The notes beneath the pieces are model-generated. The model saw only the letters and a list, made by a program, of their open reading frames with translations. It made no database searches and had not been told where the DNA came from. DNA of 64,000 nt from Paenarthrobacter sp. A20 (GTDB lineage Bacteria; Actinomycetota; Actinomycetes; Actinomycetales; Micrococcaceae). The stretch covers positions 2,418,001 to 2,482,000 of the forward strand of contig NZ_JALJWH010000001.1 of the NCBI RefSeq assembly GCF_024168825.1, read 5' to 3'. This document shows, one piece after another, positions 19,084 through 29,100 of the stretch; the stretch's first letter is position 1; every line of letters starts with the position of its first letter. A program made the translations under genes and the position numbers.

Positions 19084-20334
19084 TCAGTTCCCCAGCCCTG
19101 TGGTCACTGCGAAAGCAATGCTGCTATCGGATGCGCCCTGGACAGGATGGATATTCACGGGGGCCTCGACGTCGGGGATGAACGCTGCTGCGCCACGCTG
19201 GAGCAGGAGGTCGCTCTTGGGGGAATCGAGCATGACCGAACCGGACACCACCACGACGACGGCGGGACCGTTCTGTGCCAGCGGCACAGGCTCGGCGCCC
19301 GGGCCAAGCTCAATGCGCTGCAGCTGGAATTCCTTGAAAGGCGGACGGTACAGTTCCTGCCCGAATTCCGTTCCGGTCGCCTCGATGCGCGGCACTCCCA
19401 GCGCTTCGAAACGGACCGTCTTCATCAGCTCCGGAACGTCCACGTGCTTGGGCGTGAGGCCGCCGCGAAGCACGTTGTCGGAGGAAGCCATGACTTCCAG
19501 GCCAAGGCCGTGGAGGTAGGCGTGGACATTACCGGCAGGCAGGTACACCACTTCACCGGGCTCCAGGGACAGGTGGTTGAGGAGCAGGGAGATGAGGACC
19601 CCGGGGTCTTCTGGGAAGGCTTCGTTGATGTCCAGCATTGCCGTCAATGCTTCCCGATGCGGCTCCAGTGGTGCCCCGGCAGAGAAGACGGCGACTACCT
19701 CGTTGATCGCGTCGGAAACTTGGCTTCCGCCGTCGATGAGGCGGCTGAAGGCGGCCTTCAGGCCAGCGGGCTCGTCCGGCGCGGAAAGGTCCGAAATGAC
19801 ATGAGTGATAACGGGAGGAACAGAGATGGCAGCCGAATCAAGGATGCGGGCAAGATGCTCAAAAACGGCCTTGGACCCGGCGGAAGGACGGAAGCCACAC
19901 AGAGCCTTGAACGGAGTCAACGCAAAGATCATCTCCGGCTTGTGGTTGTCGTCGCGGTAATTGCGTTCGGCGGCGCCGGAGGGGATTCCCGCTGCGTTTT
20001 CCCGGGCAAAGCCCTCCCGTGCCTGCTCGAGGCTGGGGTGCACCTGGAGTGACAAGGGCTGCTCGGCCGCCAGCAGTTTGGCGAGGAAGGGCAACCGTGG
20101 TCCGAATTCAGCCAGGCTATCGGAACCGAGGAAGCGCAGGGGATCCGATTCGATGAGCGCATTCAAGGGCTGCGTCACACCGTTGGGGTGAATGGCCGTG
20201 GAGGGGGAGTCCGGGTGGGCTCCAATCCACATTTCAGCTTCGGGACCACCCGATGCCGGCCGCCCCAGCAAGTCTGCGATCGCCGTCGTCGAACCCCACG
20301 CGTAGGGTCGCAAAACATTCTCAATTTGGTACAC
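19084..20334 (-). CDS. manA: Mannose-6-phosphate isomerase, class I
   Basis: Zinc enzyme of 416 residues converting fructose 6-phosphate and mannose 6-phosphate, feeding GDP-mannose for glycans and mannosylated lipids. The zinc ligands can be placed at Q97 and H99 (LSLQVHP), E134 (KPEMIFAL) and H271 (PAGNVHAYLHG). Full length. GTG start, with AAGGA about 10 bp upstream. It is located between an LCP ligase and a Fem ligase gene on the minus strand; manA lies in a comparable envelope cluster in mycobacteria (Rv3255c). Confidence 0.94.
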   Translation of the reverse strand: MYQIENVLRPYAWGSTTAIADLLGRPASGGPEAEMWIGAHPDSPSTAIHPNGVTQPLNALIESDPLRFLGSDSLAEFGPRLPFLAKLLAAEQPLSLQVHPSLEQAREGFARENAAGIPSGAAERNYRDDNHKPEMIFALTPFKALCGFRPSAGSKAVFEHLARILDSAAISVPPVITHVISDLSAPDEPAGLKAAFSRLIDGGSQVSDAINEVVAVFSAGAPLEPHREALTAMLDINEAFPEDPGVLISLLLNHLSLEPGEVVYLPAGNVHAYLHGLGLEVMASSDNVLRGGLTPKHVDVPELMKTVRFEALGVPRIEATGTEFGQELYRPPFKEFQLQRIELGPGAEPVPLAQNGPAVVVVVSGSVMLDSPKSDLLLQRGAAAFIPDVEAPVNIHPVQGASDSSIAFAVTTGLGN

Positions 20335-20386
20335 GAAAGAAAGTCCTTATCGTTGCGCTGAACGTGGGTGGAACGGACCTGCAAGC

Positions 20387-22012
20387 TTACAGCGGTGCGC
20401 ACTGTCCGTTGGTGGCGACGAGGTCACGGATGCCCTGCTCGTCGCCCTGGGCCTTGAGGCCGTTCAACAATTCGATGGTGATCGGCGTGCCGTCCGGTGT
20501 GGTGGTTACCGGCGTGAAATCCGCTGACGGCGACGGCAACTGGCTTGCGGGATTGAGCCCGGCAACCGGACCGGCGGCCATGACGGTACCGGCAGCGCCG
20601 TCGTCATAGGACACGACGGCGTCACTCGCCTTGGGCGTGTTGGACGACGCCAGGACTTCCTGGACCTTGGAGTGGATCAGGTCGAAGTCCGGCACGGTGG
20701 AGAACGACGTATCAAAGTCCGGAGGCCCGATGGTCAGGCGCTTGACGGGCTGGTTCTTCGACTTCAGCGCCAGGTCCACGAAACTGCCCAGCTGATTGGA
20801 AGAAATATTGGAATCCACCACCTTGGTCCCGGCATTGGCGATGTCCTCGAACTTGGTCAGCAGGGTGGCCGGATCAAGTTGCTTGAGCATGGCCTGCTGC
20901 ACGCACTGCTGGCGCGCAATGCGGGCGTAGTCGTCCACGAACTCGCGGGAACGGCCATACCAAAGGGCATGGAAGCCATCCAGGTGCTGGTCGCCGGCGG
21001 GGATCCAGCCATCGGGCATGCCGTGGATTCCGTTGGCCTCATCCGTGACGGGACCACTGATGGGAACCCACCCGCCGGCCTTGATGCGGATTCCACCCAT
21101 CGCGTCGATGAGCTTGGCGAACCCGTCCATGTCCACCAGGACGTAAGCCTGGACGGTGATGCCCAAGGTGCCTGACACCGCTTCCAGCGTGGCCTGCGCG
21201 CCGGGATCGGCAACGCCGGGGTAGAGGTCTTGATAATTGTTGGTGACCTCGGTGTTGACGGCATTGATGAGGCATTCGTCGCCGCAGTTGTAGCCCTCGG
21301 GATAAACCTCGCGCATGGGCGAGCCCTCGCTGAACTGGGCATTCTGGAGGTTGCGTGGGACGGAGATGATGGCACTCTCGCCCGTTTTTGCGTCGACGCT
21401 GATAACGGAGAGGCTGTCCGGGCGCCGGCCCGTCCTGTCGTCCCCGGCGTCGCCACCCATCATGAGGAAGTTGTAGCGTCCGTCCACGGGATCGATGGCC
21501 GGACCGGCATTGAAGATGCTGCCGATGGCGTTGCGGCTCACGTTCAGGACGTAGGCGATGTAGCCTAACGATCCGCTGGCGAGGATGGTGGAGACTGCCA
21601 CCACCACGGCAATGATCGGCCGCATTCCCGGTGCCAGGAGCGTCGGCCTGATAATCCGCAAAGTGTTGAGGAACAGGTAAGCCCAGCCCAAAGCCAACGC
21701 CACCAGGACCACGATGATGATGAGGGATCCGACGGGGTGGGTGACGATGCTGAGCAGCATGGTGCGGTTGACCAAGGCAATGAAGAGGGTCAGCAGCGCC
21801 AATGCCCACACGGTGAGCGTGATGCGCAGCGCCACCCGGCCAAGTTTCCGGTCCCCGGCAACGATCTGGGCGCTGCCGGGGATGAAGAGGGTGAGCAGGA
21901 CCAGCACGAAGGCGCGTTTGGTCCGTACCGGGGCGCTTGCGCCGGACGGATAGCGGACAGGATCAGTCAGGGCGGAACCGGGCTGATTCGAGGTCTTGTG
22001 CATGGTAGTCAA
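20387..22012 (-). CDS. LytR-CpsA-Psr (LCP) family glycopolymer transferase with polytopic N-terminus
   Basis: Protein of 541 residues. LCP enzymes move glycopolymers from a polyprenyl diphosphate carrier onto peptidoglycan. The LCP domain spans about residues 175-420 with NFLMMGGDAG, RPDSLSVISVD and SVPRNLQ, and the motif RSREFVDDYARIARQQ carries the phosphate-binding arginines. Unlike the usual single anchor, the N-terminus has about four helices (residues 30-160). A Ser/Pro/Thr-rich C-terminal tail of about 90 residues follows. TTG at 22012 has AAGG 6 bp upstream; ATG three codons later is possible. It is 11 bp after purE. The LCP gene next to TIGR03089 and purE/K recalls Rv3267-Rv3276c. 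Confidence 0.9.
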   Translation of the reverse strand: MTTMHKTSNQPGSALTDPVRYPSGASAPVRTKRAFVLVLLTLFIPGSAQIVAGDRKLGRVALRITLTVWALALLTLFIALVNRTMLLSIVTHPVGSLIIIVVLVALALGWAYLFLNTLRIIRPTLLAPGMRPIIAVVVAVSTILASGSLGYIAYVLNVSRNAIGSIFNAGPAIDPVDGRYNFLMMGGDAGDDRTGRRPDSLSVISVDAKTGESAIISVPRNLQNAQFSEGSPMREVYPEGYNCGDECLINAVNTEVTNNYQDLYPGVADPGAQATLEAVSGTLGITVQAYVLVDMDGFAKLIDAMGGIRIKAGGWVPISGPVTDEANGIHGMPDGWIPAGDQHLDGFHALWYGRSREFVDDYARIARQQCVQQAMLKQLDPATLLTKFEDIANAGTKVVDSNISSNQLGSFVDLALKSKNQPVKRLTIGPPDFDTSFSTVPDFDLIHSKVQEVLASSNTPKASDAVVSYDDGAAGTVMAAGPVAGLNPASQLPSPSADFTPVTTTPDGTPITIELLNGLKAQGDEQGIRDLVATNGQCAPL

Positions 22013-22023
22013 CCGCTGCCTTC

Positions 22024-22587
22024 CTAGCGGGAGCTCCGGGCTGAGGCGTTGGCGGGAGAGAAGACTTCTTCTACTTTGCGCCGAAGGTTTTCACCCTTCT
22101 TGGTGGCGACGTCGTTCAGTTCCTGGGCAAACGTGAGCAGGTCCGACCGGAGCTTTGAGGCAAGTTCATCCGTTCCGGAGGCCAGGACGCGCACGGCCAG
22201 GAGACCAGCATTACGGGCGCCTGCGATGGAGACCGTGGCCACCGGTACGCCGGCGGGCATCTGCACGATGGACAGGAGGGAATCCATACCGTCCAGGGTC
22301 TTCAGGGGGACCGGAACGCCAATCACGGGAAGGGGGGTGACTGAGGCAAGCATGCCGGGGAGGTGGGCTGCGCCCCCGGCGCCGGCGATGATGACCCGGA
22401 GACCACGTTCATGGGCTGTCTGGCCGTAACGGATCATTTCCGTGGGCATGCGGTGTGCCGAAACGACGTCCGCTTCGAAGGGGATGCCGAACTCGGCCAA
22501 GGCGTCCGCGGCGGCCTCCATGACCGGCCAATCGGAATCCGAACCCATCACGAGCCCAACCAGCGGGGCTGTTGATTCTGACGTCAT
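22024..22587 (-). CDS. purE: N5-carboxyaminoimidazole ribonucleotide mutase
   Basis: Protein of 187 residues that converts N5-CAIR to CAIR in purine synthesis. The class I PurE signature GSDSDW is at residues 15-20 and the catalytic SAHRMP at 43-48 (H45); the loop [13 protein letters not shown] is intact. ATG overlaps the purK stop by 4 bp, indicating coupled translation. The C-terminal 30 residues are charged and extend beyond the core fold. Confidence 0.95.
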   Translation of the reverse strand: MTSESTAPLVGLVMGSDSDWPVMEAAADALAEFGIPFEADVVSAHRMPTEMIRYGQTAHERGLRVIIAGAGGAAHLPGMLASVTPLPVIGVPVPLKTLDGMDSLLSIVQMPAGVPVATVSIAGARNAGLLAVRVLASGTDELASKLRSDLLTFAQELNDVATKKGENLRRKVEEVFSPANASARSSR

Positions 22588-23771
22588 GCGGTCTCCTCGG
22601 AGGTAGTCTGCGCCGGCATGCGGCCGTCACGGATGATGTCTGCAACGGCTGTGGCGCGCTGGCGGACGGAGTCGACGTCGGAAACCGAGCTGCCGACAAG
22701 GTTGACGTGGCCGATCTTGCGGCCGGGGCGAACGGACTTGCCGTAGGAGTGGACCTTCGCTGCCGGTTCGTAGGCCAAAGCCATGGGGAAGGCCTTGAAG
22801 AGGTCCTGGTTTTCGCCGCCAAGGAAGTTCTTCATGACTACTACCGGGGCCAACGCGTCGGTAGCACCGAGCGGGAGGTCCAGCACAGCCCGAAGGTGCT
22901 GTTCGAACTGGCTGGTGATGGAACCGTCCTGCGTCCAGTGACCAGTGTTGTGCGGGCGCATGGCAAGTTCGTTGATCAGGAAGCCTGCTCCGACACCCGG
23001 GGTTTCAAACAGCTCTGCAGCCATGACACCCGTGACGCCAAGCTCGTTGGCGATGCGCAGCGCAGCTTCTTCGGCGGCAGCTGCCACCTCAAGGGGAATG
23101 TTCTGGGCCGGTGCGATGACTTCGTCGCACACCCCGTCCACCTGGATGGTGTGGACCACGGGCCAGGCACGGGACTCGCCGCTGGGCGTGCGGGCCACCA
23201 GGGCGGAGAGCTCGCGGCTGAAGTCCACCTTGGCTTCTGCCAGCAGGGGGCTCATTGCCTGGAACCAGTCGGCAGTTTCCAAGGCTTCGTCCGGGGAGTC
23301 AACGATCCTGACTCCCTTGCCGTCATAGCCACCGCGGGGCGTCTTCAAGACGACGGGCCAGCCGATCCTTTCGCCGAAGGCCACGAGCTCTTCAACGGTG
23401 TTGACTGCTGACCACTCCGGGTTGGGAAGGCCGAGCCGGTCGATCGCAGCCCTCATGACCAGCTTGTCCTGGGCATTGACCAAGGCATCAGGTCCGGGCT
23501 GGACGTTAACGCCGGCATCCAGCAGGGCCTGCAGGTGTTCCGTGGGAACGTGCTCGTGGTCGAAGGTCAGCACGTCCAGGCCCTTGGAAAACTCGAGGAG
23601 AGCGTCCAGGTCCTTGTAGTCACCGATCGGGGCTGTGGCCACTGCGGCTACAGCCGAAACGTCCTCACCCTCGGCCAAAACACGGAGTTCGAAGCCCAGG
23701 GCGGTAGCGGGCGGGGCCATCATTCGTGCGAGCTGGCCGCCGCCAACAACGCCAATTACTGGAAAAGTCAC
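22584..23771 (-). CDS. purK: N5-carboxyaminoimidazole ribonucleotide synthase
   Basis: ATP-grasp enzyme of 395 residues that carboxylates AIR with bicarbonate and ATP. The N-terminal Rossmann motif is [11 protein letters not shown]. The ATP-grasp segments are [29 protein letters not shown] and [17 protein letters not shown] start at 23771. It is the first gene of the minus-strand operon with purE, the LCP gene, manA and femX-like. It is divergent from the GtrA gene, with a 179-bp shared upstream region. Confidence 0.95.
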   Translation of the reverse strand: MTFPVIGVVGGGQLARMMAPPATALGFELRVLAEGEDVSAVAAVATAPIGDYKDLDALLEFSKGLDVLTFDHEHVPTEHLQALLDAGVNVQPGPDALVNAQDKLVMRAAIDRLGLPNPEWSAVNTVEELVAFGERIGWPVVLKTPRGGYDGKGVRIVDSPDEALETADWFQAMSPLLAEAKVDFSRELSALVARTPSGESRAWPVVHTIQVDGVCDEVIAPAQNIPLEVAAAAEEAALRIANELGVTGVMAAELFETPGVGAGFLINELAMRPHNTGHWTQDGSITSQFEQHLRAVLDLPLGATDALAPVVVMKNFLGGENQDLFKAFPMALAYEPAAKVHSYGKSVRPGRKIGHVNLVGSSVSDVDSVRQRATAVADIIRDGRMPAQTTSEETA

Positions 23772-23950
23772 AATGTTCAGCCTACCGAACCGGTGGCAGG
23801 ATCACTGATTCTGCCGTCCTCCGGGCCGGTTTTTTGCGGCGTGAAGCGCCAGTATCGGCGTTCTCACAGCCCACCCAAAGGCAGCGCTTGGAAATCGGCG
23901 CTAAAATGGGTTTGGCCCATCGGCCCACTTTTCAACGGCCATGGAGGGTC

Positions 23951-24520
23951 ATGATCACCACACTTGCAGATCGCATCCGCGGACTTGCCTCGCTTTTTTG
24001 GCGTGAGGTAGCAAAGTTCGGCGCCGTCGGCGGTGTTGCTTTTGTCATTGACTCGGCCGTTTTCATCTGGCTTTTCTCCGGTCCGATGCACGGCAGCGAA
24101 GTGTGGGCAAAAGCCATTGCAACGATTGTTGCCAGTGTTTTCTCCTGGGTCGCAAACCGTTTCTGGACCTTCCGCCACCGCAAACAGGCCAACGTCGTCC
24201 GTGAAGCCGTGCTTTTTGCCGTCATGAACCTCGTGGGCCTCCTGATTGCATCAGGGTGCGTTTGGTTCGCCAAATACGTCCTGGACCTCAATGACAAGCC
24301 TTCGCTGTTCATCGCCGGCAGCGTCGTGGGGCTCATCCTGGGCACTATCTTCCGCTTCTTCGCATACCGGTTCTGGGTGTTCAACGAAGAATTGGATGCC
24401 GAGCCGGAATTCTCACACGACCACGAGATCATCGAGCTTCACCACAAGGCCAAGGCCGGCGCGGAAAGCGGTGCTGCGAACCCGGCCACCGGCGAGTTCC
24501 CCTCAATCAAGAACGGCTGA
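23951..24520 (+). CDS. GtrA family membrane protein
   Basis: Protein of 189 residues with four transmembrane helices and the family motifs KFGAVGGVAFVIDSAVF, VANRFWTFRH and FRFFAYRFWVFN. The C-terminal tail of about 45 residues is hydrophilic. GtrA-like proteins are thought to flip polyprenyl-phosphate-linked sugars in cell-surface polysaccharide synthesis. ATG at 23951 has GGAGGG 4 bp upstream; the longer open frame is non-coding upstream sequence. In M. tuberculosis the homologue Rv3277 also neighbours purK. The end overlaps the converging TIGR03089 gene by 14 bp. Confidence 0.88.
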   Translation: MITTLADRIRGLASLFWREVAKFGAVGGVAFVIDSAVFIWLFSGPMHGSEVWAKAIATIVASVFSWVANRFWTFRHRKQANVVREAVLFAVMNLVGLLIASGCVWFAKYVLDLNDKPSLFIAGSVVGLILGTIFRFFAYRFWVFNEELDAEPEFSHDHEIIELHHKAKAGAESGAANPATGEFPSIKNG

Positions 24521-25202
24521 CGCGCTCGTTCTCCAGCAGGTGCCCGGTGACTTCCAGGTCCGGGTGGACCAACACTACTGAGCCATCTTCCTTCCAGGCA
24601 CCCAACGACGCTGCAAGGCAGGGCTCCAAGCCTTCGGCGGCACGTACCAGAAGGCGCACGCCGGGTTCCTGCGCACCGGCAAAACCGTCGATGAGGGCTT
24701 CGTGCGTGAGCGCTGATGCGCCCCGCACTGCCGGCAGCTCCGCCCCAGGGTCACTGTGCGCCATGAAGACATCGCCATGGGAGCGGACTTCCGCCGCGTA
24801 ATCCACGACGCCGGATGGCAGCTCTCCCGGCCAGCGCATCGCCAGTGCCGCGAGCGGTACGGCGACGACAGCGTCGAAGCCTGCCCCGGCGTCGTCGTTG
24901 GGCTTGTCTGTGACCAGAAGATCCGCCGAGGTCTCATCGAAGACCACTTCCATCCCGAGCTGCCACGCCGCCAATGCCCAGACAAAGGACTTCCAGTGCG
25001 CCGGCAGGTCCAGCCGGATTGCCATTCCGGGTTCGGCGTCCAGTTCGTCCTGCAGGAGATTGCTGGTCTTGGCTACCCAGTTATCCAGGACCCGGCCGGA
25101 GAGCTCTACCCGTTCGGAGTCGGGACCGTACCAAGTGAGTCGTGGTGACGTTGAATGTCCGGATCGCAGGGTGGTCATCAGGTTCACTGCCGGGATGCTC
25201 AT
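24507..25202 (-). CDS. TIGR03089 family protein
   Basis: Protein of 231 residues resembling an N-terminal fragment of an AMP-forming ligase but without the adenylate P-loop, as in the actinobacterial TIGR03089 family. Recognisable pieces are RLTWYGPDSERVELSGRVLD, NWVAKTSNLLQDEL and LPAHWKSFVWALAAWQLG. Function is unknown. The homologue in M. tuberculosis (Rv3268) neighbours an LCP gene, as here. ATG start at 25202; the 3' end overlaps the convergent GtrA gene. Confidence 0.85.
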   Translation of the reverse strand: MSIPAVNLMTTLRSGHSTSPRLTWYGPDSERVELSGRVLDNWVAKTSNLLQDELDAEPGMAIRLDLPAHWKSFVWALAAWQLGMEVVFDETSADLLVTDKPNDDAGAGFDAVVAVPLAALAMRWPGELPSGVVDYAAEVRSHGDVFMAHSDPGAELPAVRGASALTHEALIDGFAGAQEPGVRLLVRAAEGLEPCLAASLGAWKEDGSVVLVHPDLEVTGHLLENERVSRS

Positions 25203-25580
25203 GCGTCAATCTTGCCACGGTGATCCCGCGCCGTCCTTGGGGTTGGCACGACGATTGTGAATTGCGCCACATGCGATTTTGTCCAATCGGTGGGGGCTCC
25301 GGGCTGGCTCTGTTGTTTTCCGCGGAAATTCAATGAAAGTTCACGTAAATCGATGCGGGGCTCCCATTTGCCGCGGGTAGATGCGGCGACGCCGCCAAAA
25401 ATGTTGGGCGTGGCGCATCCCACGTTTCTACGGATTCTTGATTATTATCGCGGCGCGGCTTGACTGGTGGGTAGTTACACGCGTGTAATTAGTAATCAAA
25501 CGCCGCTGCACAGAGGACCGGAACGTCGCCGGGAATCGGAAATACATCCAAGCAGCAGCTGCAAAATCAGGAGGGACGCC
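25203..25580 (+). promoter_or_regulatory. 378-bp intergenic region upstream of whiB with a consensus-like promoter and palindrome
   Basis: TTGACT at 25460-25465 and TGTAAT at 25484-25489 are spaced 18 bp, a good sigma-70-type pair. The 14-bp perfect palindrome TTACACGCGTGTAA at 25475-25488 fills the spacer and runs into the -10 box. Bases around 25290-25360 and 25420-25450 are AT-richer than the rest of the window. The leader from the promoter to the whiB start is about 85 nt. No open frame of note is seen. Confidence 0.6.
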
Positions 25581-26126
25581 ATGGGGCAAGCGTTGCGTAT
25601 CCAGGAAGATGCAGTCGTCGCAGAACATGCGTCGGTGAAATACCGTTCGCGGGAAGTACCGGGGGATTGGTACGTCGACCCAGCGGACCCGGAAGCGGCA
25701 GACCGATACAACCAGAATGTGCAGGACTCTTTGGAGGATCAGGCAACTGCCCTCCTGGCCGCACACGAAGCGCTGATCGGTGACCTGCCCGCTGGGCCGG
25801 ACGAAGATGTGGATGACCCTCCCATGGAGTTGCGTCGTCCGCTTGAGACGCCGGGGCAGCCCGTGTGGATCGGCCTTCCCGGCCAAGGCGATTTCGATGA
25901 CGAAGGCGAACTTGGTTGGCAGACTGATGCGCTGTGCGCGCAGACCGATCCGGAAGCCTTCTTCCCCGAAAAGGGTGGATCAACCAGGGATGCCAAAAAG
26001 GTCTGCGGAGCGTGCAACGTCCGTTCGCAGTGCTTGGAGTACGCCCTCGCCAATGACGAGCGGTTCGGTATTTGGGGCGGACTCTCTGAGCGGGAACGTC
26101 GTCGGCTAAGGAAGCGAGCGGTCTAA
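25581..26126 (+). CDS. WhiB family iron-sulfur transcriptional regulator
   Basis: Protein of 181 residues. The WhiB domain is at the C-terminus: cysteines C119, C142, C145 and C151 (C-x22-C-x2-C-x5-C) for a 4Fe-4S cluster, the GIWGG turn at 163-167 and a basic DNA-binding tail RERRRLRKRA. The first 110 residues are an acidic, low-complexity extension. The location beside DUF3499 and zincin-like genes suggests WhiB2/WhmD orthology (Rv3260c neighbours Rv3258c and Rv3259), a regulator of septation. ATG at 25581 has CAGGAGGG 5 bp upstream, which rules out the longer frame. Confidence 0.92.
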   Translation: MGQALRIQEDAVVAEHASVKYRSREVPGDWYVDPADPEAADRYNQNVQDSLEDQATALLAAHEALIGDLPAGPDEDVDDPPMELRRPLETPGQPVWIGLPGQGDFDDEGELGWQTDALCAQTDPEAFFPEKGGSTRDAKKVCGACNVRSQCLEYALANDERFGIWGGLSERERRRLRKRAV

Positions 26127-26155
26127 TTCTCAAGGAAGTTCATGTTACCGCCGTC

Positions 26156-29100
26156 GTGGTTTCCCACGATGGCGGCAACTATCTCCCCAGGACACTGGCG
26201 GCACTGTCGAACCAGACGCGTTCGGCAGATGCCGCCATTGGCATTGATACAGGTTCCACAGACAACTCGCTGGACTTGCTCCGTGAAGCTTTCAGCCAGG
26301 ACAAGGTCACCACCTTCCAGCAAGCGAAGTCCGGCTTTGGCGCCGCCATCCAGGCAGGGCTGCAGGAGCTGGCTCCGGAGAGCGGCAGGGACAAGGACGG
26401 CAACGGAACTGAAACCGGCCCGGTCAAGTGGCTATGGCTTCTTCATGACGACGCTGCGCCGGCACCGGACGCCTTGGCGGAGCTTCTCCACGCCGTGGAA
26501 CGGGCCCCTTCAGTCACTGTTGCCGGATGCAAGCAGCTCGGTTGGGACAACGAGCGGCATCTGGTGGACGTAGGACTCTCCACCAGCCGCTGGGCTGAGC
26601 GCCTGACATTGATCGACGCGGACGAAGTCGACCAAGGCCAATACGATGCCCGCACGGACACCTTCGCCGTGAATTCCGCCGGCATGTTGGTCCGCCTCGA
26701 TGTCTGGGAACAGCTGCAGGGCTTTGACCCTGCCCTGCCCGGTAGCGGCGATGACGTGGATTTCTGCTGGCGCAACTGGCTTGCGGGCAACAGGGTCGTG
26801 GTCGTACCGAGCGCCCGCATGTTCCACGTCGAGCACCGCCCGCATGGTTTGGGGACTTCCTCCGCCGCGCGCAAAGCCCAGATCCATATGCGGCTCAAGC
26901 ACACGCCGTGGTGGAACGTGCCGTTCCAAGCTGTCGGGGCTTTGTTCGGTGCGATGGTTCGCCTGGTGTTGAGCATCCTGGTCAAGGAACCGGGCTATGG
27001 CTTCTCCCAGTTCACCGCAACTGTTGCGGCCTTGATGCGGCCTTTGGCCATTGGCAGGGGCCGCCGCATCGCGGCCAGGACACGCCGCGTTCACCGCTCC
27101 GTGGTCAGGGGCCTGCAGACGTCCACACGCGAGGTCCGGGCCAACAGGCGGTCATTGCTGGAAGCGATCCGTCCGAGTGAAGAAACTTCCGCTGTCTCGG
27201 ACCTGCTGGCTCCCGAACCAAGCGGAGATGCCGCGGACGACTTTGCGGCGCTGGCAACAAACGAACGTGGATGGGTGGGTACAGGGGCAGTTGCAGCCGC
27301 CTTGCTTGCCCTGGCCGCCGCACTGGTTGGACTGCTCGGACTGGTCCGTTCCGGCACAGTTGCCGGTGGCGGGCTGCTTCCTCTGGCGGCATCGCCGGCT
27401 GACATTTGGGGCAACGCCTCCACTTGGTGGATATCCCTTGGAGCAGGACTGCCCGGGCATGGCGATCCGTTCGGCTATGTGTTGTGGCTGCTGTCCTTCG
27501 TTGGCGGCGGAGACGGCGATTCGGCCATGGCCTGGTTGTTGATCCTTGCCATGCCACTGTCCGCTGTCGGCGCGTGGTTTGCCGCGGGTGCGTTGACTGC
27601 CAAGCGCCGTTTCCGGACGGTGGCGGCCCTGGCTTGGTCCGCCGCGCCGGCACTGCTGATCGCGATCAACGAGGGCCGCGCGGGAGCCCTGGTTGCACAC
27701 GTCATGATGCCATTGCTGCTGCTTGCCCTGCTGCGCGCCTCAGGATCTGCCATCGGCCAAGGACGTTCGCACGCAGTAACGTCACTCAGCAGGCGTCCGG
27801 CTCCGATCCTTGGAAAACCGGGCATCAACGGGACACCGTCCTGGACAGCCGCGGCAGCCGGGGGACTGGTAATGGCCATTGTGACTGCCTCGGCACCGTC
27901 CCTGTTGGGCCCGATTGCCGTTGCGGTGATCCTGGCCGCCGTCATCCTCGGACAACGCGGCAAGACCCTCTGGTGGTCGCTTCTTCCCACCGTAGCTTTG
28001 TTCCTGCCGTACGGAATCTCCGTATTGGACAGGCCCCGTGCCTTGCTCGCTGATCCCGGCGTGCCGCTCACCTTCGAGGCAGCACCGCTGTGGCAACAAC
28101 TGCTGGGCCAGCCGCTGGCTTTTGACGTCGACGCAGGACTGACCGGCCTGACGCTCTTTGGTCCCGGAGCCATGCCCTGGGCACTGCTGCTCGCCCTGTT
28201 GGTCAGCGCGCCGGTCCTGATACTCGCCGTTGCGGCATTGTTCCTGCCCGGCAAGCGCACCGCCCTGGCCAGGGTCTTCTGGCTGGCAGCGTTGACCATT
28301 TTGGCAAGCGGATGGCTGGTGGGTCATGTCGCCACGGGCGTGAACAACAACGTCATTGTGGGACCCTTTACCGGTCCGGCCGTATCGGCGGCGGGCATGT
28401 TGCTGCTCGGGGCTGCCGTCATCGGTGCCGATAAGATCTTTGCCGCTCCCCGCCGGATGACTGATTCGCAACGTCGACGACTGCCGCTGCGGCCCATCGC
28501 GTCCGGACTGGCCTTGGCTCTCCTCGTCGCCGGGCCCTTGGCCGGCATGGGCGCATGGGCAGTACAGAATGTCCTTCAGCCGTCCCCAGCACCCGGGGCG
28601 ACAGCGGCACCGGACGCTACCAGGCCGACGTCGTCCCTCGGCTCCCCACGCCAGGTGTGGCCGGTGGACTCAGCTACTTTGCCGGCCACCGCGGTGGACC
28701 GTGGCCAGGGACCTGAACGTACCCGGACCCTGGTTATCACCAGCGGTGAGCAGGGTGCCTTCACGTCATCGCTGATGCGCGGCGCGGGCACGACCCTGGA
28801 CAGTCTGTCCACTATTGCCTCCGCCCGGACCATCATCGGGGCGCCGGGCCGCGAAGAAACGGCCGCCGACGACGCTGCCACCGCATCCCTCCGCCGTGCC
28901 GTGGCCACCATTGTGGCCAGCACCGGTGTGGACCCCCGCGCGGACTTGGAACAACTCGGCGCCGGATTCGTAGTCCTCAAGGCCGCGGACAACGCGGCAC
29001 AGCTGACAGCCAGCAGGATCGACGCCGTCCCCGGCCTCGTTGCCGTCGGCCAGACCGACGCCGGGTGGCTGTGGCGTGTCACGCCGAAGAACCAGCCTGC

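Noticed and set aside
26142..26573. 143-residue frame starting at a well-placed ATG
   Set aside because: It overlaps the glycosyltransferase out of frame, and its translation is rich in Arg, Ser and Pro as expected for a shadow.
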